Positions 7,106 to 13,017 of a stretch of 13,017 nucleotides of DNA are shown here, piece by piece (the first letter of the stretch is position 1; each line of letters starts with the position of its first letter). Position numbers and translations under genes: made by a program. Under the pieces are notes generated by a model. The model worked only from the letters and a program-made list of their open reading frames with translations, was not told the DNA's origin and made no database searches. Origin of the DNA: Nitrososphaerales archaeon (lineage in GTDB: Archaea; Thermoproteota; Nitrososphaeria; Nitrososphaerales; CADDZS01); contig JASHXQ010000032.1 in NCBI GenBank assembly GCA_030043455.1, forward strand, positions 1 through 13,017. The letters are read 5' to 3'.

Positions 7106-8434
7106 CTACGAGCTGTTTCCCGGTGCTGGTAGTCCAGAGGTAGCATCATCGATTACAAGCGCCCAGTCTCCATCCTTCTGCGGTGTGAACTCGTGAGGTC
7201 CGGTGGTGAAATATTCTCCCGCGTCTGTCGCCTTCCCACTACTTGGGTCAAACCACCATGCCCTAACTCTGTTTGCTTCCACCTTTGTTAGATCCACCGT
7301 GATCGGCCGAGAGGTGGGCATGTAGACAATCAGGGAACGTCTGTCCTGAGTTGCGGCCACCCCCAGAGTGTCCAGACCGCGAAATTCCCCGAGACCGCTG
7401 GTCACGAGGATGTGGCTCTGATCGGGTATCAAATCGAACCATCTACGGGAACGAAAGAGATCGCCCCAGTGAAGCATCCCCATCGTGCCAGCCTTTTCCA
7501 TCTCGAGCTTCCACGGTCGCAACACCCCATGCGGCCACGCGGCGTTATTTGCAAACTCTCCTCCAAAGGACCAGATGAAAAAGTTCCCAAATACATGACC
7601 GAACCCCCCGGATAGTGCTGCCCAGTAGGCCTGCCGGCGAATCTGTACCTCCGACGAGTTGTGTTCAGCTTCGTAAGTGGATTCGATGAAAAACGTGGGC
7701 ATTATGGGTTTATGGTTGTAATCCGCCAACAGCTTTCGGTGCACTATTCCATAGGAGTAGGTTGCGTTAACGTCAAGCCAGCCACCCCCGGAAAAAATGT
7801 CTACGGACGAAAACTCCGGATAACACTGCGCTGTCATAAGATGGCGCTTGTCGTACTCCTTTATTCCGAGAGCAATCAAATCAACTCGCTCCAAGCCATC
7901 GCGGTCCGGGTTCCGGTCAGCAGCAATGGACCAAAGAATGTTGTCGAAATTAGAGTACCTCCTTCCTAGAAATCGGCCATACTCGAAGCACTGCGCGGGA
8001 GTCTGCGCTACAATCTCCTCGTACCACCCCTGGTCACTGTTGGGAACGCCAAGAAACATGGGACAGAGTAACACGAGGATATCATACTCCGCTGCTCTTT
8101 GGATCACCCAATCCACATGCGCAAAGTACTTTTCATTTGGAGTCGTAAAATCTCCGGGCTTGGAGAAAGGGGCTTCCCCGTAGAAATTATTTGGCGGATG
8201 CTGGCAAAAGGCGTGCTCGATCAGATTTACGAGAATTACGTTAAATCGCTTCTTGTTCCGGTTGGCGAGATAGTGCTCGGCATCCTCCCTCGATACCTCG
8301 ACAAACAGTGACCAGGGTGCTTCTCCCTGCAAAAGAAAGGGGATCTCTTCTTGATCTACAAGAAATCTCTTGTTTGAACTAATTTTCAATGGATACTTTA
8401 CGTGGCGGGAATTGGTAGTGCACGGAGCAGACAT
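7106..8434 (-). CDS. GH140/DUF4038 apiosidase-like glycoside hydrolase
   Basis: The 442-residue product matches the DUF4038 (apiosidase-like) TIM barrel; GH140 includes the characterised apiosidase BT1012, which cleaves at the apiose of rhamnogalacturonan-II. Visible features, numbered from the ATG at 8434, are the opening PLKISSNKRFLVDQEEIPFL (15-34), the APWSLF segment after it, the candidate acid Asp173 in SIAADRNP, and the candidate Glu251 in TFFIESTYEAEH, with a C-terminal beta domain from about 365 resembling the PF12904 module. The frame is open back to 8602, but the ATG at 8434 is favoured: homology begins just after it and a CTTAAATTT box is centred about 27 bases upstream, giving a leaderless mRNA. 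No signal peptide is seen, so it should act inside the cell on imported glycosides. DUF4038 proteins are diverse, so apiose specificity rests largely on the nearby lactonase. It converges with the phosphotriesterase-like gene. Confidence 0.8.
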   Translation of the reverse strand: MSAPCTTNSRHVKYPLKISSNKRFLVDQEEIPFLLQGEAPWSLFVEVSREDAEHYLANRNKKRFNVILVNLIEHAFCQHPPNNFYGEAPFSKPGDFTTPNEKYFAHVDWVIQRAAEYDILVLLCPMFLGVPNSDQGWYEEIVAQTPAQCFEYGRFLGRRYSNFDNILWSIAADRNPDRDGLERVDLIALGIKEYDKRHLMTAQCYPEFSSVDIFSGGGWLDVNATYSYGIVHRKLLADYNHKPIMPTFFIESTYEAEHNSSEVQIRRQAYWAALSGGFGHVFGNFFIWSFGGEFANNAAWPHGVLRPWKLEMEKAGTMGMLHWGDLFRSRRWFDLIPDQSHILVTSGLGEFRGLDTLGVAATQDRRSLIVYMPTSRPITVDLTKVEANRVRAWWFDPSSGKATDAGEYFTTGPHEFTPQKDGDWALVIDDATSGLPAPGNSS

Positions 8435-8456
8435 TGGCCACCGGACTTGGTACAGG

Positions 8457-8465
8457 AAATTTAAG
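8457..8465 (-). promoter_or_regulatory. TATA-like box of the GH140-like gene
   Basis: The minus strand reads CTTAAATTT, centred about 27 bases before the ATG at 8434. This places transcription initiation at or next to the A of that ATG and decides the start codon of the glycosidase. Because the box is nearly symmetric it might also drive rightward transcription toward the gene at 8583. A second rightward candidate is ATACTTTAGG at 8483-8492. Confidence 0.55.
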
Positions 8466-8582
8466 AGTTCACGAAAAGGGCGATACTTTAGGATGCATGT
8501 CGCACCAGAAGCAACTCTACGGCAAACACTTACTACTGTGGCTCGAGCTCGTGTCAGACTATCTGCCAGGGAAGGCGAAAGA

Positions 8583-9422
8583 ATGAAAATCGCAGTTAGC
8601 ACTGTGGCGCTGGTTCCTTATTACGGTCTACTGGATGCGATGAAGGCTTGTGCGAAGCTCGGGTTTTTGACTTTAGAGCTCCCGGGAGATCGACCGCATG
8701 CGTGGCCTAAGGATCTCAGAGGCGATGAAAGACGACAGATAGGACAGTATCTGCAAGAGAACCAACTTGAAGCTGAGATTATCAGCATCGATGGATCCTA
8801 TTTGCTGGGACCGGGATTATGTAGCGAAGATGAGGAAGTACGGAGCGATCTCTTCTCTTACATCAAGGATCTGATCGAGCTTGGTTCAGATCTCGGTTGC
8901 TCTAAATTTATTTTTGTTCCGGGGCGTCCGCTAAAAACGACACCAGATGCGAGAGGACGAGAACTCGCGAATAGAGCACTGGGGGAATGCTGCGATTATG
9001 CCAAGCGGTATAACATGCTTGTATGCATCGAAAATGCTCCGTTTCCGACTGGTTATCTGGAAACAGTAGAGAAAATGCAGAGTATGATACAAAACGTGTC
9101 TGCATCAAATCTCGCGGTGCGCTTAGATCCATGTCACTGCAACGTATCAAAGGAAGACTTTACAGAATTTTGCACTGCGTTCAGAGGAAAAATTGCAAGC
9201 GTCGGGCTCCACGATAATAAGGGAGATGCAGACTCACATCTTCCAATCGGAATGGGGAATGTGAAAATTGAGTCCGCGATCCATTCCCTCCGAAGCGTAG
9301 GATATGATGGAAGCATGACAATAGAAATCTTACCTTTTGAAGGATGGAGAGAGGAGCAGGTGGATGCGTATCTCTTAGAAAGCAAGAAGACCGTCGAAAA
9401 TTTGCTTGTTCGATCCGAATGA
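8583..9422 (+). CDS. Sugar isomerase/epimerase-like TIM-barrel protein (AP_endonuc_2 family)
   Basis: This 279-residue protein belongs to the xylose-isomerase-like TIM-barrel family (PF01261; COG1082), which holds sugar isomerases, epimerases, dehydratases and some sugar-acid decarboxylases. The probable metal ligands are Glu150 in CIENAPF, Asp182 in VRLDPCH, His210 in GLHDN and Glu248 in TIEILPF, with His185 and Glu149-region strands as expected. The frame is open back to 8370 and has another ATG at 8493. The ATG at 8583 is preferred because the first barrel strand MKIAVSTVAL starts exactly there and a weak purine run (GGGAAGGCGAAAG) precedes it; the extra 30 residues from 8493 look unlike the family. 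It is divergent from the GH140-like gene. In this context it may be a D-apiose isomerase or may act on an oxidised derivative such as 3-oxo-isoapionate; the sequence alone does not decide. Confidence 0.8.
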   Translation: MKIAVSTVALVPYYGLLDAMKACAKLGFLTLELPGDRPHAWPKDLRGDERRQIGQYLQENQLEAEIISIDGSYLLGPGLCSEDEEVRSDLFSYIKDLIELGSDLGCSKFIFVPGRPLKTTPDARGRELANRALGECCDYAKRYNMLVCIENAPFPTGYLETVEKMQSMIQNVSASNLAVRLDPCHCNVSKEDFTEFCTAFRGKIASVGLHDNKGDADSHLPIGMGNVKIESAIHSLRSVGYDGSMTIEILPFEGWREEQVDAYLLESKKTVENLLVRSE

Positions 9423-9473
9423 CGGCCCTTCCAGTCAGCGAAATAGCTTGCGTCCTTGGAAAGCTTTAACCTG

Positions 9474-9485
9474 CATATTATAATC
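9474..9485 (+). promoter_or_regulatory. TATA-like box of the FGD-like gene
   Basis: CATATTATAATC is centred about 28 bases before the TTG at 9508, predicting a leaderless transcript. AAGCTTTAACC at 9461-9471 is an alternative box giving a leader of about 15 bases. Two tandem copies of CGGGTTA (9494-9507) lie between the box and the start codon and could influence initiation or bind a regulator. Confidence 0.5.
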
Positions 9486-9507
9486 GTCAGAGTCGGGTTA
9501 CGGGTTA

Positions 9508-10518
9508 TTGATTTCCCCTAGGAAAAGGTCGGTGGGGTATTATTGCATCCCTGATATGAGGGATGCCCGGGCTCTGATCCGACATGCGAGGATGGCAGTA
9601 AAAGCCGGATTCAGCATGGTCTGGGTTGCTGATCACTTTCATCCGTGGTTTCACACAGAGGCGCATGAAGCGAATGCGTGGGTGTGGATGGCAGCTGCAA
9701 TGGCAGAGATAAGAGACGTTCCCTTTGGGACATTCGTCACCGCACCGATTCTAAGGTACCATCCCGGGATTGTCGCGCAAGCCTTCGCGACATTGCAGTC
9801 GATCTATGGAGATAGAGTGATCCTCGGTCTTGGCTCAGGAGAGGCGATGAATGAAATCCCTCTCGGATTCAAGTGGCCCTCAGTGAAAGAGAGAAAGGAG
9901 AGGATGAAAGAGGCCATAGAGGTAATTCACAAACTGTGGGGTGAAGAGTTTGTAACGTATCGGGGAAAGTACTATTCGCTCGAGGGCGCTAACCTGTACA
10001 TGAAAGCGACAATTCCGATCTATCTTGCCGCGTTTGGTCCCAAGATGGGAAAACTGGCGGGACGCGTGGCCGACGGCCTGATAACATCTGTACGGCCGTT
10101 CGAATATTTCACAAGCACTCTCTTTCCCGCCGTGGCTGAAGGAGCAAAGACTGCTGGTAGGAAGCTCGGTGATGTTACCAAGATTTTAGAAATCGATGTT
10201 TCGTGGTCGGACGAGTATGACAGTGCAATCGCCTCGACTCGTAGATGGAAGGCCGGATTGCTCCCTAGTCTGTTCGAAGATCCAATCTCGGATCCCCGAA
10301 TTATTGAGAAGATGGGACTCGATAGTGTTCCCGATAAAGCGCTGGATGAAATTTATGTAATCAGTTCAAGCCCCGAGGACCACATTAAGAAAATTGAGGA
10401 CGCCTTTACTTGCGGTTTCGATCACATTTGCCTCTTTAGCTCTAGTCCGAATGAGGACCGGACTATCGAGATGTACGGCAAGAAGGTTCTTCCGTATTTT
10501 GGGCAACAGACATCCTAA
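9508..10518 (+). CDS. F420-dependent FGD-like sugar dehydrogenase
   Basis: The 336-residue product resembles F420-dependent glucose-6-phosphate dehydrogenase (FGD), which oxidises the sugar anomeric carbon to a lactone while reducing F420. Residues matching the Mycobacterium enzyme's Asp39, His40, Trp44 and Glu109 are present as Asp42, His43, Trp47 (ADHFHPW) and Glu112 (GSGEAMNE), with the same 70-residue spacing; QAFATLQSIYGDRVILGLG is also typical. By eye alignment, the glucose-6-phosphate phosphate ligands Lys198, Lys259 and Arg283 are not kept: the last two fall at Glu in LFEDPISDP and Ile in DEIYVISSSP, and the first lies near Arg in TSVRPFEYF. The substrate is therefore probably unphosphorylated. 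The TTG start is supported by a TATA-like box 28 bases upstream; GTG at 9532 is possible. With ApnL nearby, a D-apiose 1-dehydrogenase making apionolactone is a reasonable inference. Confidence 0.83.
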   Translation: MISPRKRSVGYYCIPDMRDARALIRHARMAVKAGFSMVWVADHFHPWFHTEAHEANAWVWMAAAMAEIRDVPFGTFVTAPILRYHPGIVAQAFATLQSIYGDRVILGLGSGEAMNEIPLGFKWPSVKERKERMKEAIEVIHKLWGEEFVTYRGKYYSLEGANLYMKATIPIYLAAFGPKMGKLAGRVADGLITSVRPFEYFTSTLFPAVAEGAKTAGRKLGDVTKILEIDVSWSDEYDSAIASTRRWKAGLLPSLFEDPISDPRIIEKMGLDSVPDKALDEIYVISSSPEDHIKKIEDAFTCGFDHICLFSSSPNEDRTIEMYGKKVLPYFGQQTS

Positions 10519-10562
10519 GCATCCGCTGGAAAGAGCGAGATATTGCTAGCTTATTGAATTCA

Positions 10563-12653
10563 CTAAGAAGTAAAAGTCACCGTGTTGAAAATTGGTATCG
10601 TACTTATGCCACCGTAGAGGGGATCCATGTAGGCATTCTGGACGACGTTACTGTCCCAGGCCGGGGAGGAATCACCAAAGAGGTATTTGCAGATCCCCCA
10701 ACCCCAATAAGGTGCGTCATCGTAAATCTGTGTCTGAGCTTGTGTACAAATCGATTGTATCGTAGCTACGCTTGACCCGTTAAAGAAGGCCTCCTGACAA
10801 GCATCGGTGATTGGTGTACTGTAAATGGCTGTATTGGAAAACGCAGAGTTATTTGTTACAAAGGCCGTCCAATATTCGACCGGAGATAAGAATTCGGGTT
10901 GAGCGTCCTGGCCCTCGGGATCAATAATGTTCGAAACTGTCTGGGTGTTGTTTATCAAATACGAATAGGGCTCACAGATTATTTGACACCACTCATCGAA
11001 AGTATCTTCTTGGATCGTTATTGTGATTCCAATTTGAGCAACATCTGCCTGAACTACTGAGGCCCTGTTGAGGCAGAGGTCACAATTAGAGGCTATCGTC
11101 CAGTTCAGCGCAGGCAAGCCCTTGCCATTGGGAAAGCCAGCCGCTGCCAATTCCTGACTGGCTAACGTCAGATTGTATGAATAAGGCGTGTAGTTTCCCA
11201 GATCGTAGAACTGTGACCAAGCGGGATATTCTGGCCCCACAATCTGACTGAATCCCCCGACACCATACGATTGTGAAATTAGGGCGGTCATATTGATCGC
11301 GTGAACAATTGCGAGCCTCACATCAGTTATGTTCGTCGGATAAATTTGCGTATTGAATGATTCGAGGGCCATTTCTCCCGACGAAGGAGGCATGATGACG
11401 TATCCAAACTTTGTAGGGTTTGCTAGTATTAGACCAAAAACTGAAGCTTGGGTTGGATCGATCATCTGAGCTGCACCTGTAGAAAGATCAATGTATCTCG
11501 ATGTAGGATCTGGAACCACTCTGATGAGTATGCTCTTCACATGACCCGGATCGATAACGGGATTTGAAACAATGGTTGATTCAGGGAGGTTCTTGCCCCA
11601 GTAAGTGGGATTTTGAGCAAACTGCACGTACTGCTCATTTTGGACTCCAGTCACCATATACGGGCCAGTCCCTGGTATCGCATTCAAATTGAAATACGTA
11701 TTGAGAGCCGTGGGGGTGCCAAAGGCGCCGTTTTGCAATAGGTACTGGGCGTCATACATGCATCCAATCAATGCTTGAAGAGTTCCTAGGAACCACTGAA
11801 AAGAATGCACGAGATGGAAGGCGATTGTAGTCGCATTAACGACATAGATCGGCCACGAGCTATTGGTCATCATGGCCAAAGCCTGAGGGGTAGGGTTGAT
11901 CAATCCACTCTGTTGCAATAGGGAAATCGAAGCTGGTCCGAAATTCACTGGGGTCATGTTGAACAAGGGATAGCCATTGTACCACGCTGAGGAATTGTCA
12001 GACAAGTAATAGAATCCGTAGTACACTGTCCAAACTTGGTATGCGTTGAATGGATCTCCATTGGAGAATGTTACGTTGTTTCTGAGATTAAACGTCCACG
12101 TAGTTCCATCAGCAGAAACATTCCAAGAGGTTGCGAGATCGGGGAGGTACTGGATTACCCCGCTAGGATAATCGGCTGTCAAATTTACGGCTACCAGAGT
12201 TTGCCACGAAGTATATCCTGGAAGATCTGGATAAATCCCGGCACCCGGTGCCAAAAGTTGGTTGAGACTTCCAAGGGGCCAGGAACCGATGTCGATTGTG
12301 AAAGTATTGTTGTCGTAAACGCCTCCTACTGCAGAAGATGATACAGAGGTTGAACTGACGGTGGTTTGGGTTGTTGAGGTAGCCGTACTTGTAAGGCTGG
12401 ACGAAGATATAGAAGAGAAGGAACTAGAAGGGGATGAAGTCGACAATGAAGACATCGGGGAACTGGAGGAACTCGTAGTCAAGATAGACGAAGAGCTAGA
12501 GGAAGAAGAAGTTGAGCTGATAGAACTTGTTGTAGACGAGCTTTTGCTCACCCCCAATGATAGAACCGCCCCAGCGGCCACTACAATTATTACAATGACT
12601 ACAACTGCAACCAGGATTCTAGAGATAGCCAGGTTTTGCCTTCTGTAATACAA
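10563..12653 (-). CDS. ABC transporter family 5 solute-binding protein, membrane anchored
   Basis: This 696-residue protein is a family 5 (OppA/DppA-like) extracellular binding protein; in archaea such proteins bind oligosaccharides as well as peptides. It opens with basic MYYRRQNLA, then a hydrophobic segment (about 10-34, ISRILVAVVVIVIIVV), a Ser/Thr linker at about 36-108, and the binding domain from about 110 (PDLATSWNVSADGTTWTFNL; RNNVTFSNGDPF). The short basic start followed at once by the hydrophobic stretch resembles archaeal class III (pilin-like) signals, with possible cleavage after Ala9; a plain anchor is the alternative. About 16 N-X-S/T sequons suggest heavy glycosylation, and cysteine pairs (NCDLC, EWCQIIC) may form disulfides. 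The TTG start fits the CTTAAATA box 39 bases upstream; no ATG is close. An inverted repeat lies between box and start. No permease or ATPase gene is in the window. A plant glycoside ligand is inferred from neighbours only. Confidence 0.88.
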   Translation of the reverse strand: MYYRRQNLAISRILVAVVVIVIIVVAAGAVLSLGVSKSSSTTSSISSTSSSSSSSSILTTSSSSSPMSSLSTSSPSSSFSSISSSSLTSTATSTTQTTVSSTSVSSSAVGGVYDNNTFTIDIGSWPLGSLNQLLAPGAGIYPDLPGYTSWQTLVAVNLTADYPSGVIQYLPDLATSWNVSADGTTWTFNLRNNVTFSNGDPFNAYQVWTVYYGFYYLSDNSSAWYNGYPLFNMTPVNFGPASISLLQQSGLINPTPQALAMMTNSSWPIYVVNATTIAFHLVHSFQWFLGTLQALIGCMYDAQYLLQNGAFGTPTALNTYFNLNAIPGTGPYMVTGVQNEQYVQFAQNPTYWGKNLPESTIVSNPVIDPGHVKSILIRVVPDPTSRYIDLSTGAAQMIDPTQASVFGLILANPTKFGYVIMPPSSGEMALESFNTQIYPTNITDVRLAIVHAINMTALISQSYGVGGFSQIVGPEYPAWSQFYDLGNYTPYSYNLTLASQELAAAGFPNGKGLPALNWTIASNCDLCLNRASVVQADVAQIGITITIQEDTFDEWCQIICEPYSYLINNTQTVSNIIDPEGQDAQPEFLSPVEYWTAFVTNNSAFSNTAIYSTPITDACQEAFFNGSSVATIQSICTQAQTQIYDDAPYWGWGICKYLFGDSSPAWDSNVVQNAYMDPLYGGISTIPIFNTVTFTS

Positions 12654-12667
12654 AGAGTACGTTCAAA

Positions 12668-12689
12668 AGAAGCGGAACAAGCCGCTTCT
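12668..12689. repeat. Inverted repeat (operator candidate) in the binding-protein promoter
   Basis: AGAAGCGG and CCGCTTCT form a perfect 8-base inverted repeat separated by AACAAG. It spans from the edge of the CTTAAATA box to the expected transcription start near 12666, the place where a bound repressor would block polymerase. It could also form a hairpin at the very start of the mRNA if initiation is further upstream. The regulator is unknown and no second copy was noticed in the window. Confidence 0.5.
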
Positions 12690-12698
12690 ATTTAAGAA
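12689..12698 (-). promoter_or_regulatory. TATA-like box of the binding-protein gene
   Basis: The minus strand reads CTTAAATA at 12696-12689, the same octamer as before the SWIM gene. Initiation would fall near 12666, leaving a leader of about 13 bases before the TTG at 12653. The leader has no Shine-Dalgarno-like sequence. Confidence 0.55.
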
Positions 12699-12779
12699 TA
12701 GTCGAAATTTGGCCGAGTACTGCTTCGCAAATCTCTTGACAAGGTTCTGATCAATCTGCTTGCATCGCTATGAGTCGAT

Positions 12780-12828
12780 ATCTAGCCTCATGCTAGATTT
12801 TTCGTAAGTTTTTTAGCGAGACGCTAAA
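12780..12828. repeat. Two short hairpins between the VOC and binding-protein genes
   Basis: ATCTAG and CTAGAT (12780-12785, 12793-12798) form a 6-base stem with a 7-base loop, followed on the plus strand by T4. TTTAGCG and CGCTAAA (12812-12818, 12822-12828) form a perfect 7-base stem with a 3-base loop. No plus-strand gene ends just before them, and on the minus strand they are not followed by T runs, so they are not convincing terminators. They may be regulatory sites upstream of the binding-protein promoter. Nothing else was seen between 12700 and 12900. Confidence 0.3.
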
Positions 12829-12900
12829 CGGAACCATGTCTGACTAAAAGCTGTGAATTTTCCGTCGAACATGAAATCGGGTCCTTACAAATACAAAATT

Positions 12901-13017
12901 TCATTTCAAGCCGATCGTCTGTGGCCACGCGATTTCAAGAACTATTCCAAACAACTTTTCTGTATCCAGGTAGGCGTAGCGTGAGCCTTCAGGATAAGGA
13001 GGCGGACACTTGGATTC
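12901..13017 (-). CDS. C-terminal end of a VOC-family protein (partial)
   Basis: The last 38 codons of a minus-strand gene enter from the right edge and end in TGA at 12903-12901. The segment PPYPEGSRYAYLDTEKLFGI followed by VLEIAWP looks like the final strands of a vicinal-oxygen-chelate (glyoxalase/methylmalonyl-CoA epimerase-like) protein, where a [FY]AYLDTE...G..[LI]E stretch carries the last metal-binding glutamate; here that would be the Glu of VLEI. The rest of the gene is outside the window, so function and length cannot be judged. It reads toward the binding-protein gene with about 200 bases between its stop and that promoter. Confidence 0.6.
   Translation of the reverse strand, partial: ESKCPPPYPEGSRYAYLDTEKLFGIVLEIAWPQTIGLK

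Noticed and set aside
8370..8582. Upstream extension of the TIM-barrel gene to 8370 or to the ATG at 8493
   Set aside because: The family's first strand begins at the ATG at 8583; the extension to 8370 runs through the opposite gene's start and looks non-coding.
8435..8602. Upstream extension of the glycosidase frame to 8602
   Set aside because: The extra 56 residues have no family similarity, overlap the divergent gene, and lie upstream of the TATA-like box that points to the ATG at 8434.
12361..12648. Plus-strand open frame of 95 codons, very acidic
   Set aside because: It is the complement of the Ser/Thr linker of the binding protein; its Glu/Val-rich composition follows from repeated serine and threonine codons on the other strand.
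1..13017. CRISPR array, tRNA, rRNA or insertion sequence
   Set aside because: No regularly spaced repeats, tRNA-like folds, rRNA sequence or transposase-like proteins were recognised on either strand.

Overview
The window looks archaeal. Most genes have an AT-rich box centred 25-35 bases before the start codon and no convincing Shine-Dalgarno, which suggests leaderless or near-leaderless mRNAs. Four of the nine complete genes start with TTG. Two proteins belong to F420-type luciferase-like monooxygenase (LLM) families, and the ABC binding protein has an archaeal surface-protein layout (basic start, one hydrophobic segment, long Ser/Thr linker, about 16 N-X-S/T sequons). Phylum cannot be fixed from the sequence; Thermoproteota/Nitrososphaeria or Thermoplasmatota would fit.

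Layout, left to right: (1) an F420-type LLM oxidoreductase (35-1039, +). (2) A convergent two-gene minus-strand operon, a SWIM zinc-finger protein (3491-2574) followed by a BrxL-like AAA+ ATPase (2577-1069), with a four-base start/stop overlap and no other BREX genes. (3) A 490-base gap with the operon promoter and a small frameshifted minus-strand gene (3934-3661). (4) A D-apionate lactonase homologue (3982-5964, +) and a phosphotriesterase-family hydrolase with its own promoter (6023-7099, +). (5) A convergent GH140/DUF4038 apiosidase-like glycosidase (8434-7106, -). (6) A xylose-isomerase-like TIM-barrel protein (8583-9422, +) and an F420-dependent glucose-6-phosphate dehydrogenase (FGD)-like oxidoreductase (9508-10518, +). 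(7) A convergent family 5 ABC solute-binding protein (12653-10563, -) and, at the right edge, the last 38 codons of a VOC-family protein (minus).

How they may work together: apiosidase-like glycosidase plus D-apionate lactonase points to catabolism of the branched plant sugar D-apiose. The inferred scheme is that the binding protein captures a plant oligosaccharide or glycoside, the cytoplasmic GH140-like enzyme frees apiose, a dehydrogenase oxidises it to the lactone, ApnL opens the lactone to apionate, and the TIM-barrel protein acts further along. Known bacterial loci use a nicotinamide-dependent apiose dehydrogenase; none is visible here. The FGD-like protein keeps the F420/catalytic residues of FGD but appears to have lost the three phosphate-binding residues, so it is a good candidate for an F420-dependent dehydrogenase of an unphosphorylated sugar. 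Such an F420-linked archaeal apiose pathway, and the BrxL-SWIM pair, are the two parts most worth following up.
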